Source of the DNA: K189A clade bacterium
GTDB lineage: Bacteria > Pseudomonadota > Gammaproteobacteria > Pseudomonadales > Azotimanducaceae
Length of the DNA: 43,674 nt
Direction: 5' to 3'
Assembly: GCA_009886205.1 (NCBI GenBank)
Contig: QXZU01000065.1
Coordinates: forward strand, 34,553 to 78,226
Shown here: positions 24,910 through 33,940 of the stretch, piece after piece
Layout of the letters: each line of letters begins with the position of its first letter
How positions within the stretch are numbered: position 1 is the stretch's first letter
Made by a program: the position numbers and the translations under genes
The notes under the pieces: generated by a model
Database searches by the model: none
What the model was told of the DNA's origin: nothing
Seen by the model: only the letters and a program-made list of their open reading frames with translations

Positions 24910-26248
24910 TGAAGTGCTTGCAGTGATGATGTTTGTTAGTTTCATCGCCTTAGTTTTCACCGGCTTTCCAGTAGCGTGGCTGTTGGGCGGTCTGGCTATT
25001 CTCTTTAGCGCGTTAGCCGTTGTCCTTGAAGCCGACTTCAATCTGGCCATTGGCATGGACTGGAACTACACCTCATTAACTGTGGAACGCATATGGAATG
25101 TCATGGAAAACTGGGTCATGGTGGCCTTGCCCATGTTCATTCTCATGGGCCTATTACTTGACCGTTCAGGTATCGCCAACCAACTGATGATCAGCTTTGC
25201 TCGGTTATTTGGCGGACTCCGCGGGGGCTTGGCCATCACCGTGACGGTAATTGGGCTTTTGCTGGCAGCAACTACCGGCATCATCGGCGCGTCAGTTGTA
25301 CTACTGGCGCTACTCGGTCTACCGGTGATGATGCAGCAGGGTTACGACAAATCTTTTGCCGCAGGCACGGTCTGCGCAGTAGGCACGCTAGGCATATTGA
25401 TTCCACCCAGCATCATGCTGGTGCTTATGGCCGACCGCATGTCTATGAGTGTCGGCGACCTTTTCCTCGGCGCGGTATTTCCCGGTGCCCTGCTAGGCGG
25501 CCTTTATATTCTTTATATTTTGCTCGTGGGTTGGCTGTCACCAGAAAAAGCCCCGGCAGCGCCTACCCAACCCTTTGATTGGCAGGCGGTGAAAGATTTG
25601 TTTCTCGCCATACTGCCGCCAGCATTCCTTATTCTGGCTGTGCTTGGCAGTATTTTCTTTGGCCTAGCGACCCCCACAGAAGCTGCGGGTGTAGGCGCCG
25701 CCGGAGCGCTGCTGTTAGCTGTGGTAAAAGGCCAAATGTCAAAAACCGTCATCCGTGAGGTGCTCCATGAGACCACCAAAACCACTGCCTATATCTTTGC
25801 GGTGTTACTTGGCGCTACTGCGTTCTCATTGGTCTTACGCGGCCTTGGCGGCGACGAGCTAATAGAGGGTGTGCTGCTCAATTTACCCTTCGAGCCTACG
25901 GGCATCATGATCTGTATTTTACTTGCGACCTTCTTGCTCGGCTTCTTCTTAGACTGGATCGAGTTAACGCTGATTGTTCTGCCATTGGTTTCCCCTGTTG
26001 TAACCGGCCTTGGTTTCGACCCAATTTGGTTCACGATTCTTTTCGCCGTCTGCCTGCAAACGAGTTTCTTAACACCGCCAGTGGGCTTCGCTATTTTTTA
26101 CCTCAAGGGTGTAGCCCCCGAGGGCATAGATGTGACCACTATTTACAAAGGTGTGGTGCCTTTTATTGCGCTGCAGGTTTTAGGCATGTTAATCATCTTC
26201 AACTGGCAGGCTGTAGTCACATGGCTACCCGCCCAAGCCTACGGATAG
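24899..26248 (+). CDS. TRAP transporter large permease (DctM/TakM-like)
   Basis: A 449-residue inner-membrane protein with about 12 helices that forms the transport channel. Family motifs: GFPVAWLLGG near the start, ATTGIIGASVVLLALLGLPV, CAVGTLGILIPPSIMLVLM and FATPTEAAGVGAAGALLLAV. The hairpin-loop segment TSFLTPPVGFAIFYLKG is typical near the end. It begins inside the dctQ-like gene (11-bp overlap). The genes after it are 170 bp away and look independent. Confidence 0.96.
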   Translation: MAANEVLAVMMFVSFIALVFTGFPVAWLLGGLAILFSALAVVLEADFNLAIGMDWNYTSLTVERIWNVMENWVMVALPMFILMGLLLDRSGIANQLMISFARLFGGLRGGLAITVTVIGLLLAATTGIIGASVVLLALLGLPVMMQQGYDKSFAAGTVCAVGTLGILIPPSIMLVLMADRMSMSVGDLFLGAVFPGALLGGLYILYILLVGWLSPEKAPAAPTQPFDWQAVKDLFLAILPPAFLILAVLGSIFFGLATPTEAAGVGAAGALLLAVVKGQMSKTVIREVLHETTKTTAYIFAVLLGATAFSLVLRGLGGDELIEGVLLNLPFEPTGIMICILLATFLLGFFLDWIELTLIVLPLVSPVVTGLGFDPIWFTILFAVCLQTSFLTPPVGFAIFYLKGVAPEGIDVTTIYKGVVPFIALQVLGMLIIFNWQAVVTWLPAQAYG

Positions 26249-26415
26249 CGCGTAGATTCACCCTGAACGGTAGACGCGAGTTCTTGCCCAAATCCGGTTT
26301 AGTTCTGGTTTAGTTTTGGCAAATCCTTTTATTTTTCTCCAGAGCATAGGCAGCAGGTTAAATTCCAGCGACAATACGCCCTCTACATTTGGCGCCTATT
26401 ACTAAGGAAATCAAG

Positions 26416-27183
26416 ATGCCCGCTTATCAAGTCACAGCACGCAATTTCAGCACCGCAAGCGAAAACCGAATGCACAGTAATGCCGTCGCCCAGAGCCATG
26501 GCTTTAAAGGTGCGCTGGTTCCTGGCGTGGCCGTTTATGGACACCTAGTGCAGCCGTTAGTGGAAAAATTTGGTAGCCAGTGGTTAGGGCAAAGCCAGAC
26601 AGCACTGCGGTTACTTAAGCCTGCCTATGATGGCGATGAACTGAATATTGTTCTGAGCGAAGAAACTCAGGGTCAGTACAGGGTCACTTGCCACAACCAA
26701 GATGAATTGCTGTTAGCAGAAATTATGGCTGGGCCAATGCCACCAATGCCTGCTGACATCGGCTTAGGCGGCCCGGCTAAAGCAACGCCAAAAGTCGAGA
26801 TTAACTGGGACAACGTGGTACCAGCTGAAGTTTTTGTTGAGAAGACTTGGTCACTGAGTGAAGCTGAGAACAACCGCTATTGTGCCGAGATAAGCGACCA
26901 TGACCCCGTATATGACGAGCACATTCACCCTCACTATCTTTTATCGTTAGCCAACTATTGCCTGATGGAAGAATACCAAATGCCCGCGTGGATTCATGCC
27001 AGTTCAATTACTAACCATAGAGCTGCATTGAAGGTAGGAGATATGATCACCAGCAAAACCGTGGTGAAAGAAAAATTTGAGCGTAAAGGCCATCAATTTA
27101 TCACCCTCCACATTACCTATTGGAGAGGTGAAGCGCTCACCACTGACATTCTGCATACCGCCATATTCAGGATCGCAGAATAA
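26416..27183 (+). CDS. Double-hotdog (MaoC/thioesterase-like) protein
   Basis: A 255-residue cytosolic protein. The N-terminal half carries NRMHSNAVAQSHGFKGALVP followed by GVAVYGHL, a MaoC-like hydratase-2 pattern in which the Asp/His pair is reduced to a lone His. The second half repeats a hotdog-like pattern (SDHDPVYDEHIHPHYLLSLA, then GDMITSKTVVKEKFERKGHQ). Such proteins act on acyl-CoA or other thioesters, but I cannot name a reaction. The ATG at 26416 follows AAGGA at 7 nt; a TTG at 26389 is upstream but includes that site. It stops 2 bp before the PurN-like gene, so the two are almost certainly co-transcribed. Confidence 0.8.
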   Translation: MPAYQVTARNFSTASENRMHSNAVAQSHGFKGALVPGVAVYGHLVQPLVEKFGSQWLGQSQTALRLLKPAYDGDELNIVLSEETQGQYRVTCHNQDELLLAEIMAGPMPPMPADIGLGGPAKATPKVEINWDNVVPAEVFVEKTWSLSEAENNRYCAEISDHDPVYDEHIHPHYLLSLANYCLMEEYQMPAWIHASSITNHRAALKVGDMITSKTVVKEKFERKGHQFITLHITYWRGEALTTDILHTAIFRIAE

Positions 27184-27185
27184 AT

Positions 27186-27776
27186 ATGCGGATAGCCGTT
27201 TTAGCCTCCCACGAAGGCAGCACCCTGCAGGCCGTTATTGATGCATGTAGCGAACAAAAAATAGACGCCACGGTGGCACTGGTGATCAGTAATAACAGTT
27301 CATCTGGCGCTTTACGCCGCGCCGCCCTAGCAAATGTGCAGCACCAACATATCAGTTCGAAAACCCATGGCGACGACAATGGAGCAGACAACGCAATGCT
27401 CAAGGCTTGCCTGGACCAGCAAATTGATTTGATCTTATTACTCGGATACATGAAAAAACTTGGCCCGCAAACACTGGCGGCCTTCGGCGGTAAAATACTC
27501 AATACCCACCCTGCACTGCTGCCCAAATTTGGTGGCCAAGGTTTTTTTGGACGCAAAGTCCACGAAGCGGTTATTGCAGCAGGCGAGGTTGAGAGTGGGG
27601 CAAGCGTGCATTTCGTGGATACCGATTACGATACCGGGCCGATTGTGGCTCAGGTAAAAGTGGCCGTTAGCCCTACGGACGACGCACAAACTCTGGAAAA
27701 GCGCGTAAAAGACGCCGAGAAAGAGTTGTTAGTGACGACCCTAAGAGAGCTGGCGGCACAATACGCGCAGACATAA
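27186..27776 (+). CDS. Phosphoribosylglycinamide formyltransferase-like protein
   Basis: A 196-residue formyltransferase of the PurN fold. Catalytic N106 and H108 are present in ILNTHPALLPKFGG and the Asp D149 in DTDYDTGPIVAQ, matching E. coli PurN numbering closely. The loop GGQGFFGRKVHEAVIAAGE, rather than the gamma-type KGLHTH, resembles PurN of other phyla. It may be the purine-pathway enzyme using 10-formyl-THF, or a paralogue acting on another amine. purM, the usual neighbour, is absent; instead it follows a hotdog protein with a 2-bp gap. The lack of purM is the main reason I leave the symbol blank. Confidence 0.85.
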   Translation: MRIAVLASHEGSTLQAVIDACSEQKIDATVALVISNNSSSGALRRAALANVQHQHISSKTHGDDNGADNAMLKACLDQQIDLILLLGYMKKLGPQTLAAFGGKILNTHPALLPKFGGQGFFGRKVHEAVIAAGEVESGASVHFVDTDYDTGPIVAQVKVAVSPTDDAQTLEKRVKDAEKELLVTTLRELAAQYAQT

Positions 27777-27787
27777 GGCGCGCCTAC

Positions 27788-27829
27788 TGACCACTGACCA
27801 CTGACCACTGACCACTGACCACTGACCAC
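27788..27829. repeat. Heptanucleotide tandem repeat (TGACCAC), six copies
   Basis: Six perfect copies of TGACCAC run from 27788 to 27829, 12 bp after the stop of the formyltransferase gene and between it and the convergent hisN-like gene. Perfect short repeats are prone to slippage, so copy number may vary between strains. Confidence 0.95.
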
Positions 27830-27923
27830 AATACCTGTCGCAGTTCACCGCAACCAAGCAGTGACTGTAGTGGTCTATTGATGGGTTACAAGTAGGCGAA
27901 CCGAGTCCACAGAATCTGAGATT

Positions 27924-28748
27924 CTAATCAGCTAGAATGACCAACGCTTGCTCATGTAACTGGATATTGGCGGAGGCAATAATATCTCCGCCCATACTTG
28001 GATTGTCACCACTCCAAGTAGTCACCACCCCACCGGCGCCTCTAACAATGGGGATCAAGGCCTGAATGTCATAGGCGTTAAGACGACCCTCAACACCAAA
28101 ATCAATCTGGCCCATGGCAACCATGCCGAAAAGATAGCAATCGCCGCCTACTTTATGCATGCGCACGTTCTCGCGCAGTTGGCCGTAACCAAATAACTGT
28201 TGGGGAGAGAACCAAGTGGTTCCAGTGGTAGTCATAGTTGCTTCAGCAATGCTGGCACATTGGCTGGTATGCAGTTGCTGGGTTATGTCCCCGCGCTGCA
28301 TCCACGCGGTATCGCCATCACCAAAAAATAGCTCGTCGGTGTAGGGTTGATACATCACCCCCACAATGGGGTTTTCTCCGTCAAACAATGCCAGCAGTAT
28401 GCCCCAGTGCAACATACCGCTCATAAACGCACGGGTACCGTCGATAGGATCTATCACCCATGTAAGGCCATTGCCGGCTTTTAAACCGAACTCTTCGCCA
28501 TAAATACCGTGTTCAGGATAAGTCTCCTCAATGGCCTTACGAATTGCAGTTTCAGCACCCTGATCAGCCGCTGTGACAGGATCAAACCCCTTATCTTCCA
28601 CCTTATTTTGCGCACTGATTGAGGTGCGAAAGTGAGGCAACACCACTGCGCCAGCTAAGCGAGCAGCCTGCTGTGCAAATTGCAGGAATTCATGACGCTG
28701 CTCGCTGGAAACGAACACGGCTGGCGTATAGCCAAAGGAGCTGGTCAT
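27924..28748 (-). CDS. Inositol-monophosphatase-family phosphatase, HisN-like
   Basis: Mg-dependent phosphatase, 274 residues. The metal and catalytic motifs are GEEFG (about residue 80), WVIDPIDGTRAFMSG (about 92-106) and the C-terminal YDIQALIPIVRGAGG. HWGILLALFDG after the DPxDGT motif and the overall spacing resemble histidinol-phosphatase HisN, which gives the ninth step of histidine synthesis; inositol or other sugar phosphates are possible. I placed the start at the ATG at 28748 because family members begin about there, but its ribosome site is weak; a GTG at 28820 follows GGGGTGAG and is the alternative. Divergent from the MATE gene. Confidence 0.85.
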   Translation of the reverse strand: MTSSFGYTPAVFVSSEQRHEFLQFAQQAARLAGAVVLPHFRTSISAQNKVEDKGFDPVTAADQGAETAIRKAIEETYPEHGIYGEEFGLKAGNGLTWVIDPIDGTRAFMSGMLHWGILLALFDGENPIVGVMYQPYTDELFFGDGDTAWMQRGDITQQLHTSQCASIAEATMTTTGTTWFSPQQLFGYGQLRENVRMHKVGGDCYLFGMVAMGQIDFGVEGRLNAYDIQALIPIVRGAGGVVTTWSGDNPSMGGDIIASANIQLHEQALVILAD

Positions 28749-28902
28749 AGGAGAGTCCAAGAGAATTTGCAAGGTCACATGGTACGCAGGAATGAGGCTG
28801 CCTTCTAGCTGAAATGGCACCTCACCCCAACAACAACAAATCGGTTACATTTCTCTGCTATTTCACCCCCTTTGCACACCTAGCCGTGCGATACTTTTAA
28901 TC

Positions 28903-30294
28903 ATGTCTAACCATGATTTAACCCAAGGCCGAGTTTCAACCTCTCTAGCCAAACTAACTGCGCCTATGATGATGGGGGTTTCGTCGAGCATCGTGGTGCA
29001 AACCCTAGAGATGGGGTTTATCGGACAATTGGGTACGGCTTATGTCGCCGCCATTACATTTACCTTTCCTTTGGTGATGATCCTCACCAGCATCGCCTTG
29101 GGCATCAGTATTGGCACCTCGTCTGTTATCGCGCGAAGCGTGGGCAGCAAACAATACTCAAACACTAGCGGCAGCGAACCTGCTGATGCGAATGATGTAC
29201 CTCGTCTGGGTACCCATAGTCTTATTTTAGTCTTTGTCGCCATGGTGGTCATTGCAGCGCTCTGCTGGTTAATTATTGACCCACTGTTTCTCGCCATGGG
29301 TGCAGAACCAGAAATGCTGCCCCTCATTCATAGCTACTTAGATATTTATCTGCCCGGCAGCGTGCTGTTCACCACGGCCATGATTTGCGGCAGTATCATG
29401 CGCGCCAACGGCAGCGCTGCCATCCCCGGCATTATAATGACGGTGGGTTCCGTGATTAATCTAATCCTTGACCCTTTTCTTATCTTCGGATGGTTTGGAC
29501 TACCCGCCATGGAACTGGCTGGCGCAGCCACGGCCATGACCTTGACAAGATTTTTAACGCTCGTGGTCACCCTTTGGTACGTGTATCACGGCTCGATGGT
29601 TTTAACTAAAGACGTGTTCAAAGGTTGGTGGACCTCCACCAAACGGATACTGCACATTGGCGTACCGGCCATTGCAACCAACCTTATCGGTCCATTTACA
29701 GCGGCCTACATTACGTTTCTGATTGCAGACTACGGCCAAGATGCAGTGGCTGGCTTTGGTGTCGCAGGCAGACTTGAGGCATTAGCTGCCATGCTGATGT
29801 TTGCATTGTCCGGGTCAATTGGCCCCTTCGTGGGACAAAATTGGGGCGCGCGCGAGTTCAATCGCGTACGTCGCGGCGTAAACGTAAGTTACATTTTCAG
29901 TTTGAGTTGGGGCTTTATAGTCGCTGTGCCCCTTTTCTTTTTCGGTGAAGACATTGCACGGCTCATAGATGCAAAACCTGAAGTGGTTAAAGTTGCGGGT
30001 ATTTATTTAGCACTGGTGCCCTGGAGTTATGGTCTGTGGGGGGTGCTTATGATGTCCAGCGCGTCCTTCAATGCATTGGGTAAACCGCTGCCCAGTACTG
30101 CGTTGTCCTTCGCAAGAATGATTGTGGTCTATGTGCCACTGGCAACTTTCCTCAACGACACAATGGGTTACGTTGGCATTTTTGTCGCCACTCTTATTAG
30201 CAACGCACTGTTTGGTGTGGTGAGTTGGAAATGGTTCAGCGTCAGACTGGCCAATATGACAAAGATGATAAAAACTCAATCCGTGAGCGCGTAA
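28903..30294 (+). CDS. MATE-family efflux transporter
   Basis: A 463-residue inner-membrane exporter with 12 helices in two similar halves. The first half begins RVSTSLAKLTAPMMMGV, and GQLGTAYVAAITFTFP and VIARSVGSKQ are in typical places. The second half begins near HIGVPAIATNLIGPF, with FALSGSIGPFVGQNWGARE. MATE proteins expel cationic drugs or metabolites using Na+ or H+. A polar insertion around residues 82-100 (NTSGSEPADANDVPR) is longer than usual. No strong ribosome site before the ATG at 28903. Confidence 0.93.
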   Translation: MSNHDLTQGRVSTSLAKLTAPMMMGVSSSIVVQTLEMGFIGQLGTAYVAAITFTFPLVMILTSIALGISIGTSSVIARSVGSKQYSNTSGSEPADANDVPRLGTHSLILVFVAMVVIAALCWLIIDPLFLAMGAEPEMLPLIHSYLDIYLPGSVLFTTAMICGSIMRANGSAAIPGIIMTVGSVINLILDPFLIFGWFGLPAMELAGAATAMTLTRFLTLVVTLWYVYHGSMVLTKDVFKGWWTSTKRILHIGVPAIATNLIGPFTAAYITFLIADYGQDAVAGFGVAGRLEALAAMLMFALSGSIGPFVGQNWGAREFNRVRRGVNVSYIFSLSWGFIVAVPLFFFGEDIARLIDAKPEVVKVAGIYLALVPWSYGLWGVLMMSSASFNALGKPLPSTALSFARMIVVYVPLATFLNDTMGYVGIFVATLISNALFGVVSWKWFSVRLANMTKMIKTQSVSA

Positions 30295-30413
30295 GGTCGA
30301 CCTATGACACTGACAACCCGTCCCTCGCAAACTGAAAACGACCCTCTCAGGTCGCCTATTTTCTGCTCCGCGTTGTATCCGCTCACAACCTCACTCAAGC
30401 CAGGATTCCTGCA

Positions 30414-31385
30414 ATGTATTTAAGACGCTTACTCACCATCTCCGTCCTGATTGTTGCAACAATCGTCGCTGTTACCTTAGCGCCAGTTGTCCTTGTCTCT
30501 GCCTTCGTTATGAGTTTTTTTCCTAAGTTCAAAACCACCCCTCAAGCCATGGCCTTTATTTATGGCTTTATCGGCTATGAGTGGATTGGATTAAGTAAAT
30601 TTGCCTGGGTCTGGGTGCGCTACCACGATATAGAAGAGCGTATGCGCAAAGACCGCGACATTCAGTTTTGGTGGGGACGCTCGTTATTTGAAATGGGCAA
30701 ACGACTGTTCAAGCTCAGAATTGAAGTCACTGGCGAAGATGCCATAGAGGGCAATTGCGCTTTGGTCTTGTGCCGCCATACCAGCATGGCCGATACAGTT
30801 CTGCCGCTACTGTTTTTTGGTCAAGCTCGCGCAGAGGGGTTGCGCTACGTACTGAAACAAGAACTGCGCCTGCTGCCTTGTTTAGATATTGGTGGCCACA
30901 GGTTACCCAATGTTTTTGTTGATCGCTCCGGCAGCGATTCCGCCAAAGCCATTAAAGATGTGACTGAATTGATGCAGCAGGCACCGGCAGATCAGTCGGT
31001 ACTGATTTACCCAGAGGGCACCCGTTTCACCCGCAACAAACATCAACAGTTAGCAGCCAAGCACCCAAACCTAAAGGATCAGCTTGAACGGTGGCCAGAT
31101 CTTCTACCCCTCAGATTAGGTGGCGTTCGCGGCATGCTGGATGCAAATCCTGGCAAAGACTTAGTGTTTCTTGCCCATGCGGGTTTTGAGGGTTCTGCGG
31201 ATATCCATGACCTACTCAGCGGTGGTTGGTTAAACCAACATGTACGCATTCACTTTTGGCGTATTCCGTTTGCGCAATTGCCAAAAGACGACCCTACCGA
31301 ATATCTATTTGCCCAGTGGGATATTATGCAAGCCAATGCGGAAAGGTTAGAGCAAGAAGTGAGACAAGGCATGGCAACAAACTGA
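30414..31385 (+). CDS. PlsC-like 1-acylglycerol-3-phosphate acyltransferase
   Basis: Membrane-associated acyltransferase, 323 residues. The N-terminal membrane helix (about 8-35) is followed by the catalytic HX4D motif H122-TSMA-D127 and the substrate-binding motif PEGTR (residues 200-204). GHRLPNVFVDRSGSDSAKAI lies between them. It is larger than E. coli PlsC and resembles the LPLAT/AGPAT-3 group, which may acylate lysophosphatidic acid or another lysolipid. AGGA precedes the ATG by about 10 bp. It converges with the hybrid kinase gene, only 8 bp apart. Confidence 0.9.
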   Translation: MYLRRLLTISVLIVATIVAVTLAPVVLVSAFVMSFFPKFKTTPQAMAFIYGFIGYEWIGLSKFAWVWVRYHDIEERMRKDRDIQFWWGRSLFEMGKRLFKLRIEVTGEDAIEGNCALVLCRHTSMADTVLPLLFFGQARAEGLRYVLKQELRLLPCLDIGGHRLPNVFVDRSGSDSAKAIKDVTELMQQAPADQSVLIYPEGTRFTRNKHQQLAAKHPNLKDQLERWPDLLPLRLGGVRGMLDANPGKDLVFLAHAGFEGSADIHDLLSGGWLNQHVRIHFWRIPFAQLPKDDPTEYLFAQWDIMQANAERLEQEVRQGMATN

Positions 31386-31393
31386 GACTACTT

Positions 31394-33940
31394 CTAAGAG
31401 GGTGCCTTGGCTGAGTAAGCACGCACTTTACCCAACAACTCTTTAGCCAGTTCATCTAGCCTCTCAACAGTTTTAGGTACTGGCCTTATTTTCGCTATAC
31501 AAGATTCTTGTATAGCACTGCATATATGGTGCAATTCATCGAAGCCATAGCCGGAAAAGACACCTGACAATGTGTGGCAAGCCCTATCAACTTTGACAAA
31601 GTCATCGGCCGCCAATCCGCTATTTACCTCTTCAAGGCGCGCCTCAACCTCAATAGCAAATACTGCCAGCGCTTCTCGGAAGGCAGTCTCGCCCATCAAC
31701 TCTCTGATTTCCTGCATTCGCGTTCCAGCTAAGCTGACATTGGAATCCTCTTGGTCTAACCACATTGCGATGCGGCTGCTGAGTAGGTCGTAATCAATCG
31801 GCTTAGTTAAAAAGTCGTCCATCCCCGCTTCTAAACACGCACGCTCATCCTCTTTATAGGCCTTCGCCGTTAGCGCAATAATCGGTTGCTGAAAATTTTG
31901 CTCGCGCATCCAACGGGTTGCTTCTAACCCGTCCATACCCGGCATCTGCACATCCATTAACACCAGACCAAATTGATCTTGGAGTGGTCGATCCTTCGTG
32001 ATTATTTCACAGGCCGCAAGACCGCTGTCTACCACCTCAACGGTGTATCCACGTCTTTCTAAAGCGGCTTTAACGACCAATTGATTGGGCGCGCTGTCTT
32101 CCACAAGGAGTATGCGTTTGGTGGCATTAATGGGACCAGTTCGCCTGTATGCGGGCGGTGTCGCCACAACGCCCGGCACAATTTGCAAAGGCAGTTCTAA
32201 CGTAAAACAACTGCCTTCGTCCTTACGCGACACAACGCTTATATCTCCCCCCATCAAGTGGGCTAGATGCTGACTGATAGACAGACCAAGTCCCGTACCC
32301 AAATATTTTCTCGTGTCTGAATCATCAGCTTGAACAAAAGCGGTGAACACATCTTCTGCCTGAGTCAGGGTCATACCGATCCCGGTATCTCGAACGTTAA
32401 TTTTATATGCAGGACAGTTCTCTGGAATCTCTGGGGCATCACCCTCAAGCGTCGAATCCGCATCAAGTTCCAGCGATCTGACCATTGAAGACTTCTCTAC
32501 ACTGACTTCGATCTCACCGCTTTCGGTGAACTTAATGGCATTGCTCAGCAAGTTGGAGATAATTTGCGTCACCTTATGATCATCGCCTAACGTAAAATAT
32601 TCACGAACATCTGTGTCTCGCATGCGCAGCTTAATACCTTGGGCTTTCGCCGTGGGTTTGTACAGGGCAACTAAATCTCTCGCCATGGCTGTAGGGGAAA
32701 AAGTGTTTTCATCTACACTCATTTCACCGGCCTCAATCTTGGAGTAATCGAGCACATTCTTCAGCAAACTCATCAGGCGCAGGCCAGAATTTTCCGCTGT
32801 AGTGAGTAAACTCACCTGGTGTGGGTCCTGCAAATCCGCTCTCACTAAGTTAACAATGCCTAGCAGGGCATTAAGTGGCGTGCGAATCTCATGACTCATG
32901 GTGGCCAAAAAACGGCTCTTTGCTTCGTTGGCAATTTCCGCAGACGATTGCGCTTCGCGCATTTTTTCTTTATTCGCGTACTCTTCACGCAAGTCACGCA
33001 TCTCAGCGCCAAAATATACGTCGCCGGTTAAATTGACTGAACTTACCGCTAACTCAACGGGTATCTCTTCACCCGACCTGTGCAGACCTTGGATCTCTAC
33101 CCTACTGCCTACAATTTTCTCCTCACCGGTTTCAAGAAAACGTGCGAGCCCGTGGTAATGTGCTTTACGTAAGCGCTCTGGAATTAAGAATTCCGCCATT
33201 GGCTGACCAATAATATCTTTTTGCTGATAACCAAATAGCTCCTCTGTGGCTTTGTTCACATCTACCACTAAACCCTCGCCGTCTATGATCACCCGCGCAC
33301 TCAAACTACCGTCCATTAGCAACTGTTTTATGGCTTGGTGGTCTTGCCGAGCCAAGATACTCACATCTGTTGATAGAGCGTTGAGGCGCACCAAAGCCAT
33401 TTTCGTCTCAGTATGGCTGGTTGGTGAAAACTCTAACTCCATGGCATCAGCAGTGCCATGGTTAGCAATAAAAGACAACGGCCTAGTGTCGAGGGACGAA
33501 TCGGCAGTTGCTTTAGACCGCGAGTCAAACAGCTGATCTAGGTGCAAACGAATGTTCTCTATGTCCTCTGAATTCTTTACAAAAGAGGCGAGGTTTAGCC
33601 CAACCAACAAACTGCCTGGCAATAAATTGTAGGCACCTTCATTGGCCAATAAAATCTTACCGACTGAATCAACCCAAAGATAACCCGGGCCTTGACCATC
33701 TAAACCGGCATCAAACTGCAGTTGGTTGCGTTTTTGCAAAAGCAAAATATGCCTGAACTGAGCAGACGCCAATAAAAACAAAGCAATGGCTACCAACAGG
33801 GTCGGCGCAGTAATGCTTCGATCTCCGGCTCCAAGCACCATGACTACCTGATAGAGAAGATAGGTTGCAACCACAACGTATACGCCAGCAAAGAGCACAG
33901 AAAAAACATCCCTGCGCTGCCAAAACTTAGGTCTGAACAT
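31394..33940 (-). CDS. BarA-like hybrid histidine kinase (TM-PAS-PAS-HisKA-HATPase-REC-HPT)
   Basis: Membrane sensor kinase of 848 residues. Two helices (about 14-36 and 47-60) lie at the N-terminus. PAS-like regions span about 75-190 and 210-320. The HisKA box is MSHEIRTPLNALLG with H350; the HATPase has N463/N467 and DTGIGM at D518. The receiver has phospho-acceptor D663 and K713. The C-terminal HPT-like domain has H789 (CHTLSGVF), whose usual Lys three residues on is Ser. All autokinase and relay residues needed for a multistep phosphorelay are present. The ATG at 33940 follows GAGGCG and overlaps the upstream gene by 14 bp. It likely acts with that degenerate partner. The signal is unknown. 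Confidence 0.93.
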   Translation of the reverse strand: MFRPKFWQRRDVFSVLFAGVYVVVATYLLYQVVMVLGAGDRSITAPTLLVAIALFLLASAQFRHILLLQKRNQLQFDAGLDGQGPGYLWVDSVGKILLANEGAYNLLPGSLLVGLNLASFVKNSEDIENIRLHLDQLFDSRSKATADSSLDTRPLSFIANHGTADAMELEFSPTSHTETKMALVRLNALSTDVSILARQDHQAIKQLLMDGSLSARVIIDGEGLVVDVNKATEELFGYQQKDIIGQPMAEFLIPERLRKAHYHGLARFLETGEEKIVGSRVEIQGLHRSGEEIPVELAVSSVNLTGDVYFGAEMRDLREEYANKEKMREAQSSAEIANEAKSRFLATMSHEIRTPLNALLGIVNLVRADLQDPHQVSLLTTAENSGLRLMSLLKNVLDYSKIEAGEMSVDENTFSPTAMARDLVALYKPTAKAQGIKLRMRDTDVREYFTLGDDHKVTQIISNLLSNAIKFTESGEIEVSVEKSSMVRSLELDADSTLEGDAPEIPENCPAYKINVRDTGIGMTLTQAEDVFTAFVQADDSDTRKYLGTGLGLSISQHLAHLMGGDISVVSRKDEGSCFTLELPLQIVPGVVATPPAYRRTGPINATKRILLVEDSAPNQLVVKAALERRGYTVEVVDSGLAACEIITKDRPLQDQFGLVLMDVQMPGMDGLEATRWMREQNFQQPIIALTAKAYKEDERACLEAGMDDFLTKPIDYDLLSSRIAMWLDQEDSNVSLAGTRMQEIRELMGETAFREALAVFAIEVEARLEEVNSGLAADDFVKVDRACHTLSGVFSGYGFDELHHICSAIQESCIAKIRPVPKTVERLDELAKELLGKVRAYSAKAPS

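Noticed and set aside
33346-33536. Plus-strand frames opposite the hybrid kinase
   Set aside because: Several open frames exist opposite the kinase and other long genes, but they follow from codon bias of the real strand, with no motif or ribosome site.
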